Shown here piece after piece: positions 9,932-22,700 of a stretch of 64,000 bases of DNA. The stretch is from NCBI RefSeq assembly GCF_037975245.1, contig NC_092576.1, positions 31,846,611-31,910,610 on the forward strand, in the 5' to 3' direction. Source of the DNA: Apostichopus japonicus. Taxonomy: Eukaryota; Echinodermata; Holothuroidea; Aspidochirotida; Stichopodidae. Position 1 is the first letter of the stretch, and every line of letters begins with the position of its first letter. Position numbers and translations under genes: made by a program. The notes below the pieces were generated by a model that ran no database searches, was not told the origin of the DNA, and saw only the letters and a list, made by a program, of their open reading frames with translations.

Positions 9932-11660
9932 CCAAGCTTGAAATTAGGTTTTCTCAGCAATCCCAAAGTGGATTGATCTCATTCTTGGTATATAGGTTAC
10001 CCATCATGAGTAGACGATCCCTATTTATTTTGGTGCTAATATCTTGAATATTAATGTGTGGGCAGGGCTTAGAGTGATTTTCAACAAATGTCAATATCTT
10101 CGCAACCGTAAGTTCAATTTTCATGGAACTTGGTTGGTGGTACTAGAGGAAAGTCCTCTATATGAATATGGTGACAGTTGTCCAATCTCATTATTATTTA
10201 TGAGGGGCGGGGCTAAGTGTTGTTTTTCTCAAAAAAGCTTGAAATTAGGTTTTCTCAGCAATCCCAAGGTGGATTGATCTCATTCTTGGTACATAGATTA
10301 CCCATCATGAGTAGACGATCCCTATTTTTTTTGGTGCTAATATCATGACTATTAATGAGTGGGCAGGGCTTAGAGGGATTTTCAACAAAGATCAATATCC
10401 TTGCAACTGTAAGTTCAATTTTCATGGAACTTGGTTTGGTGGTACTAGAGGAAAGTCCTCAATGTGAATATGGTGACAGTTTGTCCAATCTCATTTTATT
10501 CATGAAGGGGCGGCGGCGCTAAGTGTTGTTTTTCGCAAAAAAAGCTTGAAATTAGGTTTTCTTAGCAATCCCAAGGGGGATTGATGTCATACTTGGTACA
10601 TAGGTTACCCATCATGAGTAGACGATCCCTGTCCATTTTGGTGCTAATATCATGACTTAATGAGTGGGCAGGGCTTAGAGTGATTTTCAACAAATGTCAA
10701 TATCCTCGCAACCGTAAGTTCAATTTTCATGGAACTTGGTTTGGTGGTACTAGAGGAAATTAAGTCCTCTTTATGAATATGGTGACAGTTTGTCCAATAT
10801 CATTATTATTAGTGAGGGGCGGGGCTAAGTGTTGTTTTTCGCCAAAAAGCTTGAAATTAGGTTTTCTCAGCAATCCCGAGGGGATTGATGTCATACTTGG
10901 TACATAGGTTACCCATCATGAGTAGATGATCCCTGTTAATTTTGGTGCCAATATCATGAACATTTATGAGTGGGCGGAGCTTCGAGCGAATTCCTCAAAA
11001 TGTCAATATCACAGCAACTGTAAGTTTGATTTTCATCAAAACTTGGTTTGGTGGTACAGGAGTAAAGTCCTCTATGGCTGTGGTGACAGTTTGTCCAATC
11101 TCATTATTATTAGTGAGGGGTGGGGCTAAAGCTAAGTGTTTTTTTGTGCAAAACTTGCTTGTAATGCCCAAAACTCAGAAGTGTCAAAGTAGGTTGATGT
11201 CATATTTGGCACAGAGGTTACCCATAGTGAGTACAGTAGATGTACCCTTTTGATTTTGGTGATGTCTTGAATACTAATGAGTACATGGGGCTTAGACTGA
11301 TGTCAATATCTCTGTAACCGTAGGTTCGATTTTAATGAAACTTGGTTTTGTGGTACTAGAGTAAAATTCTCTTTATGGATGTGGTGACAGTTTTTCCCAA
11401 TCTCATTTTATTCATGAGGGGCGGGGCTAAGTTGTTTTTCGCAAAAAAATAGATATGAATCTATTGATTTTAGTGATGATATCATGAACATTAATGAGTA
11501 GGCGGGGCTTAGAGTGATTTTCAACAAAGGTCAATATCTCTGCAATCGTAAGTTTGATTTTCGTGAAACTTGGTTTGGTGGTACTAGAGTAATGTCCTCT
11601 ATATGGATATGGTGACCTTTTTTGCAATCTCATTAGAAAAAAGACTACTGCATGCAAAGA
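9932..11660. repeat. Tandem repeat, period about 300-307 bp, 5-6 units
   Basis: The word AGCTTGAAATTAGGTTTTCT recurs at 9935, 10236, 10543 and 10848, and in diverged form near 11148; a further degraded unit follows to about 11660. Each unit also carries GGTTACCCATCATGAGTAGA and GTGAGGGGCGGGGCTAAG. The array begins straight after a (TG)n GACGCC leader, the same kind of leader that precedes the unrelated array at 21001. ORFs inside are by-products of the repeat. Confidence 0.9.
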
Positions 11661-11674
11661 GTGCGAACTTCATG

Positions 11675-12020
11675 TTTGTCCTTATTTCGTATATAACAGA
11701 AATTTGAATTCTGTTGGGGCGGCTGAAACCAGCAGAATAATGTCACATTTATCTTCATGAGATCATAATGGTCACATTGATGATCAAAAGTACACAATAA
11801 TATATTTTTTGCTCTCCAATGAAGTCATATTTTTTCCCGACTTTATGTTTGTCCTTATTTCGCATATAAGAGAAATTTGAATTACGTTGGGGCGGTTGAA
11901 ACCAGCAGAATAATGTCACATATTTATCTTCATGAGATCATAATGGTCACATTGATGATCAAAAGTACACAATAATATATTTTTGGCTCTCCTATGAGGT
12001 CATAATTTTTCCTGACAGGG
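11675..12020. repeat. Two tandem units of 173 bp
   Basis: The word TTTGTCCTTATTTCG occurs at 11675 and 11848. The units are nearly identical through ATGATCAAAAGTACACAATA and the following AT stretch. No coding sequence is apparent. Confidence 0.85.
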
Positions 12021-12117
12021 TTGGCTGTAGCCCCTCCCCTGTTTCCCCTCTGGTGCCACCACTTGCCTATATGGCAAGTTAATGGGGTGTTAACAGATTG
12101 TGGGTCCAACATTATCT

Positions 12118-12620
12118 AGGGCCCATTTTGGCTTCTATGAAAACCTACAAAATGCTTCTTGTCATACAGTTAATAATGGATGATTCTGAAAGTTGGCCAT
12201 AGTGTTGATTGACCAGAGGGCCCTATGGGGAGTTCACAGATCTTTGGTGTAAGGTCATCTAGGGCCCAAAATGGACACTTTTGAGGATCAACTTGAAAAT
12301 GCTTCTTGTCCTCAGTACATTTACTATTATGAATGATTATGAAAGTCCGTCATAATGTTTGTTGATCAGTGTTTCATATGAGGTCTTCACAGATATGGGG
12401 TCCAAAGTTATCTGGCCCATTTGGTCCCTCTTATGAAAACCTACAAAAACGCTTCTTGTCATACAGTTTATAATAGGTGATTATGAAAGTATGTTTGTTG
12501 ACCAGTGGGTGTTATGGGGTCTTCACACATTTTGGGTCCAGGGTGATTTCGGCCTGTTTGGGCTCTCTAATGGAAAATTATAAAATGCTTTTTATAATGC
12601 AGTTAATAATGAATGATTAC
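12118..12620. repeat. Diverged tandem repeat, about 140-150 bp, four units
   Basis: Units share AAAATGCTTCTTGTC followed by CAGTTAATAATG-like words, at about 12131, 12270, 12429 and 12564. They differ by many substitutions and indels. After the array, 12660-13065 is unique; a word GAGCTACTGCACCATTGGTG near 12658 recurs at about 35940 and, diverged, near 41203, so it may be the end of a dispersed element. A signal-peptide exon for the gene at 13066 was looked for here and not found. Confidence 0.7.
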
Positions 12621-13065
12621 AAAAGTTGGTCATAATATTTGCCGACCAGTCTGGGATGAGCTACTGCACCATTGGTGCTCTTGTTTTCAATTAGTAAAGA
12701 GTAGCTGCAACAGAGTGTTTTTCGAGACCAGTTGGCCCATAGTTCAAGATCAATTGGTAATGTGTGTGCATATAAAGCAGGTCTGCTGATAGCAAGGAAC
12801 AACATTTGTGTTATTTCTACATTAATATTCATAAAAGGTCGGAACCAAGTGTACACAATGAACCTACAGTAATATTTTGATGCCAAGGAATCTCAAAACC
12901 TCTTGGTTTTCTTGTTATTTAGTAAAAATAAGTTTCTATTTTGTCTGTATTGATGTTAAGCGGCCTTTAACATAAGTTGATTAGTTGGATGCATGAATGG
13001 ATGTACAAATTCATATTCGTTCACTATTCACTACATGCTAATTTACATTTCCTTACATTCAACAG

Positions 13066-13716
13066 TGAAGCCGCAACTTGAATATCCTGTGATTGAAGGG
13101 TGTCAAGATAAAAGTAAACTATGCTACATGCTATACAAAAACCCTCTGGAATTGAGCTGCTCTGTTGAAAATGTCCGACCTAGTATTTCTTTCATTTGGA
13201 ATCAGCGAAACTCTCAGCGTGATAAACTTTTGGAGTCGAACATGACAATAATTAAAAACAGTGAAGTAACATTCAATACTCGTTCGACTGTTAAACTACA
13301 TAACAACTCCCCATTATTGTCAGTATTGGTATGTAGCGTAAACGAGAACACTTGGATCTTGGAGGAGAATGAGACGTTGGTTATCTTAGAGAATGGAAGC
13401 GAAGACATATCACACAGTCCTATTAGACATCTTGTTGAGCTTCATACTACTATGACTCTACCCTGTAATGACTTTAACGAAAGGATTCTAGTTTGGAAGA
13501 GATCCACTGATAGACCTGAAACCCCAGAAGTCATTCTAATTAGAGTGCAAACCTGGAAAGAGGATTTTAATGAAACATACAACAAGGATTTCAGATTGAA
13601 ACCTGATGGGTCACTGATGTTGCCACAGACTGAATTGTATCACCAGGGCATTTATACTTGTGTCGCCAGCGATTATGACATGGATCATATACAAACAATC
13701 GATGTTGTTATTTTCA
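13066..13716 (+). CDS. Exon 1 (of those found): two Ig-like domains
   Basis: 217 codons, phase 1 on both sides (acceptor ATTCAACAG, donor GTAAGT). Counting the first Val as residue 1, Ig domain 1 has Cys32, Trp45 and Cys90; domain 2 has Cys134, Trp144 and Cys199 in the classic YHQGIYTC motif. Both fit C2/I-type Ig folds. An extra cysteine pair sits in front of domain 1 (EGCQDKSKLC), and the same EGC-x-YC pattern precedes the third Ig domain. N-x-S/T sequons occur at residues 59, 102, 110 and 169, as expected for an extracellular region. The ORF runs back to 12993, but this part is intron. A 1-1 exon such as this is the usual mobile unit for Ig domains. Confidence 0.85.
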
Positions 13717-16700
13717 GTAAGTACTTTGATGTACATAAATGTTATAAAATCCGCATCTAATAACCTACAGTATACTTCGTAAAGGGCAGGCGCAAACATA
13801 TTTCATTACAGAACAAACCCCAAGTACACACCATTACAACCTATGCAAAACATAAAAAAAAAGTACATTTTTAATTGAACATCTTTTTTCCCCTTTCAAA
13901 AACCACAACTTCTTCTGAAAAGAACCAAAATCTCTTCCAATCCTACCGATGATTGAATTTATTTGAAAACAATTAGATCACAACAATCAAGCACAAGGCA
14001 CAGGGTTAACAACATTTAATTGTCAATATTTTCAAGATAAAAACAGTCAATGATGCTTGTCCAAATTTTCAGTGATCTGATTGGCTAATAGTCCATTACA
14101 CATTGTCTGTAGATATACTTGCATCTGTAGCGCTCAGTGAACACAAAAGTATGCAACCAATTGTAACACTACTTTCCCCTCAGTGAGATAGCTAAGTTTG
14201 TTGTATAGGCTATCATATGTGCGCTCATGTTACTTAGATGCGCTTGAATTGTTTCTGAGACTATCACCTATATTTGAATCATGGTTTGATCAGAAAATGT
14301 TGTGAGTTGAGACAGTCAATGAGTTCTCTGATACTGAAAAGGATTTTCCATCTCACAGTATGTTTGTTCTCTCCGTATTGAGAGTTGCTAATGTAAAATG
14401 TGCATTCACACCGCAGTAGTTCCTTTCTTGGAAACTTTTTCGCGGTCCTTTTGACCACGTGGTTCGATCAATATTTTCTGTGTGCAATGTTCGTGTGTAA
14501 ACTACTTTACTTCAGCCATTGTCAAAAGTAGCCATTGAAGTTTGATTTTTTTGATGACATTGCATAAAAAGTTGTTTTCATAGGCCTACAGTAATTTTCG
14601 TGGAGCTGGTTGTTTGCAAACACTGCAAAGAGTGCAGGGTTAATGTTTGGTCAGGTTTTGAGGATTTTAGTTGAAACTCCCAAGTTCGAACCGGCCTATC
14701 TACCTGTGATATGCAGTAGTGAACTGTGAGGAATTTAGTGAGAGATATGCACACTGTAGGTATGAGGATTTTGAAGAGTTGGAATTGCTGCAAGGTCGAA
14801 GTTGGAGCTACTATGGAGTTGGCGAGTAGGGAAGTACAAGGGCAGGTGAAAGCGGAGCTAGGCGGTGAAAATTGGTTGAAAGGGCAGGGCGGGCAAAAAG
14901 AGTTGCTGGGCAGGCGTAAAAGAATGGCAGGGTGTGCCGCCCCTGTAAAACAGTGAAGCTAGGGCTCTTTATAATGTGTAGGACATTCACACAGTAAAGG
15001 CAGTGATACTATCACAACCACACTAGTTAGTAAAGTAGGTCATACAATAAACGCAATTGTTGTTCCATCGGGATGCAAGCTTTTTTAACGGGACGCAAAT
15101 TTTTTTCTCTAGTATAATACATGTTTTCTCTAGATTACAGACTTCTTTACATGTTAGGTTCGTATTGACTAATATACAACATATTTAAGTAATTAACCAG
15201 TCATTGCCAAAAAAAACCCCCACAATGTTCTCCTTTTTTCTTGAATAGCCTATCCGCGCCCGTCGTACATAATTGTAGAAGGATGTTACCATACACAGTA
15301 TTGTGTACTTGACGTCGCAAGAGAAGGAAACGTGACGTGTTCAGTTCGTGGAATACGACCAAAAGTCGAACTCCAGTGGAGGACTTATGGAAACTATCCT
15401 GCTTTATCTCTAACAGAGCTGGAAAGGACATCAACAGAAAAGGGAGGAATCTTTGACATTTCTCTTACAACAAACTTCAAAATTTTATCAGCGCCTGAAA
15501 GAGGGATCACATTAGAGTGTGTTATAGTAGGACAGAATTCAGATGTGTTCAAGTCCTCTATAAAAGCAGCAAGAATAGACCTTAAAGTGACATATGGTAG
15601 GTGTTTGTTTGCTATCGATGCTTTGTTCTCAGATTAAGACTAAATTATTTACGATATGATTATATTTAAAAAATATAGTCAAAATCTATCTGAAATTGGT
15701 GCCTTATTTTCATTTCCTCTTGTAAAGTGCAGTTGATTTTATTGAATAATTGTTCTGTCTTCATGATTATGTTAACCCTTTCAGATCCTCACTTGATATT
15801 TTCAAATGCTTAATTTCAAATTGCAATTTAACATGCGTTATTCCTATTTACAGACAACAAGGGGACTTTGGGTTCATGGACAGTTGCTGTGGTTACAACC
15901 ATAATTGTAGTACTTCTAATTCTGGTGGTTTTGGTCGTCTGTCTGAAAGGTACCATGGTGCATAGCACAATTCCTTTGCAATAAAGCAAAGTTTGTTAGC
16001 TGTATTCTTGTATTCTATTTGTATTCATTGCATCTACATTATCCTTATTGACTATTACAGAAAAGTATAGTAACTATTTGTTTTATCTAAATTTTTTAAT
16101 TTTTTATTTTGATTCATGATGGCGTATGCGTGTATGTGCGCATTTGTGAAGCCCAAACATAATATCTCAAGAAGGGTAGATCGGACCAATTCATATGTAT
16201 TGTGTAGACGTACCACATTTGGTACAAGAAGCCAATTGTTTTTGGTGAAGGTCAAGGGCTATTTGGGGTCATGAGGAGTCAAAATGTAAAAACCTGGTAC
16301 ACACAATATTTCAAGAAAGGAAGGTCGCACCAACTCCATATTTGGTGTGTATGAATTCACATTGAGACCAAGAATCCTTTCGTTTTGGTGGTGGTCAAAA
16401 GTCATTTGAGATCACCAGGGGTCAAATTGGGAAAACCTTATACACACAATATCTCAAGAAGGGAAGCATCTTTGCATACTGGTTATTAAATTAACCTTAC
16501 ATAAATTATTCCTGCAGTGTTAAACTATCGAAGGAGTCAGAGGAAAATTGTGGAAGACGAAGAGGTAAGACAGTTATATCTGAAATTATAAAGACAATCA
16601 GGGGAAACAAAATATATAAAGCTGTTAAACAAACTGTAAGGCTAATTCAGTCTAAGATTCCAGGGGGCGCTTAAATATTCCCTACTGAGGACTGGTGGTG

Positions 16701-19700
16701 GTATGGAAACAAATGCGGCTTGGATGGTTGTATGTTAGTAACGATGAGCCTTAAATCTCGCTATTACATGCAAAGAATATAACACATAGATAAACTAGTG
16801 AAGAAATGCACGCTGAGATTTCGTAATCTGTTAGTACAATCAGCCAAGGTACAGACCATAAAGAAAATAGTTAGAACATGTCACTTGTCTGATGATCACC
16901 ACACAGGTGGGAAACTCAGAGATTAAACATGCTGTAGGTTAAGTAATACACGCAATTGTCATGAAATCCTTTCCTTACCAGTTTTGTGTTGAGAATATTA
17001 ATCATGTACATTACGATCTTCCTTGCCTTAAAGAAAATACCACTCATCCTCTTTTCTTTGACTAAAAATGGGGAAGATTAAAAATCTACCTGAGTTGTTA
17101 ATGCTAGCCATACTGAACGATCCTCTGCACAAATTCATGATTTAACACACAGTGTATTGTTTCAGTGGTCAAGCCAAACTTGTCTTCACACACAGGAAAG
17201 TAGTGCTGGCCGTTGTGTTTACTTGTGTTTATAATCATACAGGTGACTGGTCAACTAAATAGGAACACTCAAGGATGAATCCCAAGGAAAGTATTAAGGT
17301 AGTTTTTGCCATCAAGTAACAAATTGTTAATGCTTGATTGAATTTGATGAGGACAGTTTTTGGTTTCAATGATAATCGTAACCTTTGCATTCATGATGGC
17401 GTGCGTGTGGGTGCAGTTGTAACGCCCAGCTTGTAAACACGATATCGCAAGAAGGGAATGTCAGACCAATTTCATATTTACGTGTAGATGTAGCACATTT
17501 AGTACAAGAAGCCTATCGTTTTTTGTGGAGGTCAAAGGTCATTGGGGTCACCAGGGGTGAAATTTTGAAAACCTTATAAACACGATATCTCAAGAATGGA
17601 AGTTAGGGCCAACTCCATACTTGTTTTTGTGGAGGTGAAAGGTCAATGGGTTCACCAGGGGTCAAATTGTACAAACCTTGTAAACACGATATCTCAAGAA
17701 GGGAAGCTTGGGAGTACCTCATATTTAGTGTGTAGAAGTACCACATTGTGTTACAGAAGCCTATTGTTTTTGGTCGAGGTGAAAGGTCAATGGGTTCACC
17801 AGGGGTCAAATTGTACAAACCTTGTAAACACGATATCTCAAGAAGGGAAGCTTGGGAGTACCTCATATTTAGTGTGTAGAAGTACCACATTGTGTTACAG
17901 AAGCCTATTGTTTTTGGTCGAAGTGGAAGGTCATTTGGGATCACCAGGGGTCAAATTGTGAGAACCCTGTAAACACGACATCTCAAGATGGGAAGCATGG
18001 ACAGACCTCATATTTAGTGTGTAGAAAGTACCACATTGAGTACAAACTGTCTATCATTTTTGGTGGAGGTCAAAGGTCATTTGGGGTCACCGTGGGTCAA
18101 ATTGTGAAAACCTTGTTAACACGCTTTCTCAGAAGGGAATTATGGGCAGACCCCATATTTGGTGTGTAGGAGAACCACATTGTGTTAAAGAAGCTTATTC
18201 TTTTTGTGGAGGTAAAATGTCATTCGGCGTCATCAGAGAGCAAATCGTGATATCCTTGTAGATACGTACACCCTCAATATACAGATTGATGAAGAAAAAT
18301 TGCTCATGATACATCATTGAAACCACAATGTATTTATTTGCAAATAGTGACTACAAATTGATAGTTTTATTGATAATATGTTTGAAAGTATCATTCCCTC
18401 TCTCTTGTTTAGATGTTGCCCATGACTGACCAGACACCTGGTAAGTCCAATGTACAAGTTATTGCAAGCTGAGCGTTGTGAAAGCTGCAACAATAACTTA
18501 AATTGCTTTAAGATACTGTTAAATACCACGCATAAATTTAAATAAATTTCAACATACATATCCTCTACAAATGATAATTTAAACACTGTAATTGATTCCA
18601 GTGACTGTTTTGCTGTCATATCAAATTCATGTTACAGTTAACTTTACCAAATGGTGATTAATTAATGACATAATCATTTCACGGGTCCTTTTGTATTGCA
18701 ATATTTATGGTTTATGTAAATAAGATATGAACATTCTGATTACATCAGAATGCGCCCCACTTCAGATACAATTATGACTCATTGATGACTCCTGAATGGT
18801 CTGGGCCAAGATTTTTTTTTACACATCTTTGCCAAATATTGGAATCGATTGTCTCTTTGCAATTAACGCAGCTGTTCAAATAAACATTTAGTTTGAGAAC
18901 GAATCTAAAGTTAAGCAATTAAATTAACATATCAAGACATTGTTTTCTACAGTAAATTTGGTTGAGCAGCCACCAATAATGACATTCCAATTAAAAAAAA
19001 AACTTTCTTCAGAACATTTTAATTATTGACTTTGTTCATGAAATAAAATAAAATTGTTATGAATCACACTTTTCTGGTTTCTTACAGAGGAGGAAAAATT
19101 CATCAAGGAATTAAAGGCAAAGTATCAGATACTTTATCACTCCGTACAACCGTTGCCTTACATCAGAGACAGCATGTATTGTGTTGATAATGTATATGTT
19201 GATAGCGGCATTGAACGGTTAGTTGAACAAGCACATGGAAAGAAAATTTGGAAACTTTTAGAGTCACATCATGAGCTACTAAAGAAACCTGAGAATTGTG
19301 GTAGGCAAATAATAGAGGGCGACCCCGGATATGGAAAATCAACACTGACACTACAGCTTGCATACGATTGGTGCCAAAGAGTTCCAAAATCCCCTTTAAG
19401 TAACGTACCGATACTTATTTACCTGAGGCTAAGACAACTGAGAGGGGTGAAGTCAATATACCAAGCAATACAGCGTTTTATATTACCCAGAGACTCAGAT
19501 CTGAATGAGGATATTGTGGAATCAATCATAAAGAATTGTTCAGGTGCATTGGTTATTTTGGATGGATTTGACGAATACCCTGATAAAGACGATCCAGAGA
19601 CTGATATCTCTCTCATCCTTCGGAGAGAAATGTTGCAGGAAATAGACGTCATTCTGACTACCAGGCCTTTCTACTTGCCGAAAGAATTTGCACCGCATAC

Positions 19701-22700
19701 TGATCGAATACGTTTAACAGGTTTCAACGAGGACATCCGAGATCAATATATTCGAAAAGCAGTTGTACAGGGTGACGAACAAGCTGCCAGGGAAATAATA
19801 CTTAAACTCCAACGAAACCCTCTACTCGGTGACTTGTGTCAAGTTCCTTTGTTGTTTGTTTTGTTTGCTCACATGAGCCACGAGAACAAAGACTTGAAGA
19901 CATTCAAATCCGTTACTAGTTTCTTTTGTAATGTGATAGCTTGCTTCCATAGTCATTTGATGAACAAAACAAATGAAAACGTTACTTTTGACTTAAAACA
20001 TGATGAGTTGAACAAGGTTGCTTTTGAGGCATTGAGCGGTAGAAACCAACTGATTGTGTGGGATAGTACTTCCCTGAGAAAACGACTTGGGGATGACTTT
20101 TATGAGCAGTACCTTAAAACTGGAATATTTTTCGAAGAAGAAGTTCCGACTGGTGATCAATTTCTCTATAAAAATGAAGTCAGATTCTACCACAAATTGT
20201 TCTGTGAATGGTATGCTGCCCACTACATTGCTGATTATCTATCTCAAGAATCTTCAACCTCTGACACAACAGAGAGTCAGAGTGTAGCTGAACTTCTTCG
20301 TTGTTTGGATCCCTTTGAACTTCACTATGTTTACAGATTTGCCTGTGGTCTTAATAAGACTGCTTCAGGTAAAATTGTAAATTATCTGCAAGACAACCTT
20401 AAACATGAAAAGTTTGCTATGATGTGTATGCTGGAACAAGACTATAAAAATGAGAAGATTGTTGATGCAATCACAAAGTTGGCCTCTAAAGTGGTCCACG
20501 TACATAACGATGACAGTCAACTACTTCAGAGATCAACTTTACAAGTTTTGGAATTCGCAAGTGCAAAACAGGTGAAGTCATTTTCTTTCATTGCAATCAA
20601 GAAACATTTCCTCAGGTTTGTGGTCATGTGGTCACGGTCTTTGACTGATATTGTACAATAGAATTATAATCAGTGTGTCCTTATACCTACAAAAAACAGT
20701 GCTATTCTGGCCTCCGCCGGAATTGGAACCCGGGCCCTCTCATGTGTTGAAGTGCTTGGTTTATTTTCCTGCTAAGTCGTTTTTTGATATTTCCAGTTTG
20801 CGCTGTATTTCTTGAAAGTTATATAATAACAATCGATTCTGAGGTCAGATTCCCACTACATATATATTCAGAGGTTGAATCCCAAAATCATGACCATAGG
20901 AACGTAAACAATTTCAAATGCTAACAACACTTAGTGTCGTTGTCTTAACCAATAGTGTCATTTTTGGTTTCGATGATAATCGTTACCTTTGTAATCATGC
21001 GTGTGTGTGTGTGCGTTTGTGACGCCCAGCTTGTAAACACGATATCTCAAGAAGGGAAGCTTGGACAGTTCTCATATTTGGTATATTGGAGTACCTTATT
21101 GAGTACAAGAAGCCTATTGTTTTTGGTGTAGGTCAGAGGTCATTTAAGGTCACCAGGGGTCAAATAGTGAAAAGCTTGTAAACATGATATCTCAACGAAC
21201 AAAGCTTGGACTGATCTCATATTTTGTTTGTAGAAGTACCACATTTAGTACATGAAGCCTATTGTTTTTGGTGTAGGTCAAAGGTCACTTGGAGTCACCA
21301 GGGGTCAAATAGTGAAAAGCTTGTAAACATGATATCCCAAGAAGCAAAGCTTGGATTGATTTCATTTTTGGTATGTAGGTTGACCATATTAAGTACAATA
21401 AGCCTATCATTTTGGTGGATGTCGAAGGTCATTTAGGGTCACCAGGGGTCAACTTGTAAAAACCTTTTCATAATATACGGTATCTCCCATCGTCCAGCCT
21501 ATAAGTAGATGACATGGGCGATTCGCCTCATAAGAATAGGAGAGCCTATTGACAATTGAAAATGATCTTAAGGGCATCCGTAGATTTGAATCTGAACTCG
21601 CGACAATATCCCCATTGACTTAAGTGTGTCGCTAGAAGTCCTGAATTGCTATGTACATAGCTACATACATGTGTGTGTGTAACAGTGTCCTCCAAGGCTT
21701 GCTTGCAGACCATAGATATATAAAAGTGCTAGAGCTACTGCAACACTTGTCACTCATCCGTATGGATATTTTGCTAAAGAGTTGATGTGATTTCGATGGA
21801 ATAGTGCACTTGAATGGCGAAGCATGCCTTCTCTAGAAAATATTTGTAGATCATTGGTAGTTCTGGTTGGATGTAAGTTGCACAGGTACCACGAATTTCA
21901 AAACATTCCTTGGCCAGCTGCCAAGGAGAAACTAGGTCAAGCACCTGTGAACTTGAGATTTGCTTTCACTCCATGGAGTTGGCTGTAATGTTGGCCTAGT
22001 TTTTCTCAATAACTTGTGAAACTACCATTGACAGGGTCCGACAAGGTTGATATTTTGGGACTAGTTGTGAATGGGGTAAGGGATTGTTTCAAAACATAAC
22101 ATTCATGTGATCAAATGTCAACAAAGATTGTCAACTTAAGATTGTGGATGGCTGTCTGTATAGGGTGATATCAAGTGGGCCCCAGCTAGAGTCCTTGAGA
22201 CAATTTGTTGTACCCAAGGGCATGAGGAGAGATATTCTTCAAAACTTGCATGACCAAGCCGGTCACTTTGGGATAGCTCGGACCCTTGCAATGATAAAAC
22301 AGAGATTTTACTGGCCCAACCTAGAGCGTGATGTGAAGCAACACTGTGAGAATTGTACCCGTTGCAGTTTGGCGAAACCACCCACCAACAATGTCAGAGC
22401 CCCACTAAAGAGTATCCGAACCTCCGCCCCTCTCGAGCTTGTTGCAGTAGATTTTCTAAAGCTGGATCGATCATCTGATGGTTATGAAAATGTCCTGGTG
22501 ATAACGGACCACTTCTCAAAATTTTCCCAAGCTATACCAACCAGAGACCAAACTGCGGTCACCACTGCAAGGGCCCTATGGCAACACTTTTTCATAAGGT
22601 ACGGATGTCCTGCCCGAATACTATCAGATCAGGGAGCCAACTTTGAATCCGGTCTCATCTCTGAGCTTTGTCAGTTGTATAATGTACAAAAGAGCAGAAC

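Larger units (their letters stand above)
16105..18260. repeat. Intronic minisatellite element, about 144-170 bp units (two blocks)
   Basis: Units share AACACGATATCTCAAGAAGG, then GTGTGTAGAAGTACCACATT, CCTATTGTTTTTGGT and TCACCAGGGGTCAAATTGT. One block lies at about 16105-16480, and the main block at 17360-18260, split by exon 4 and unique sequence. Two units at 17628 and 17772 are nearly identical and exactly 144 bp apart, implying recent expansion. The ORF at 17596-17961 is a translation of these repeats and not a gene. The same family occurs at 20957 and 58795. Confidence 0.88.

Noticed and set aside
17596-17961. ORFs with a 48-residue perfect repeat on both strands
   Set aside because: They translate the 144-bp minisatellite; the same repeat elsewhere has stops.
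18950-19000. Possible extra exon after TTCTACAG at 18953
   Set aside because: No donor in a usable phase, and exon 5 already joins exon 6 in phase.
20572-20661. Continuation of the NACHT ORF to 20661
   Set aside because: A GTGAAG donor after 20571 matches the phase of the next exon; the extension reads like intron.
20706-20790. A complete tRNA gene
   Set aside because: Only a T-arm-like stem can be drawn; acceptor and anticodon arms are absent.
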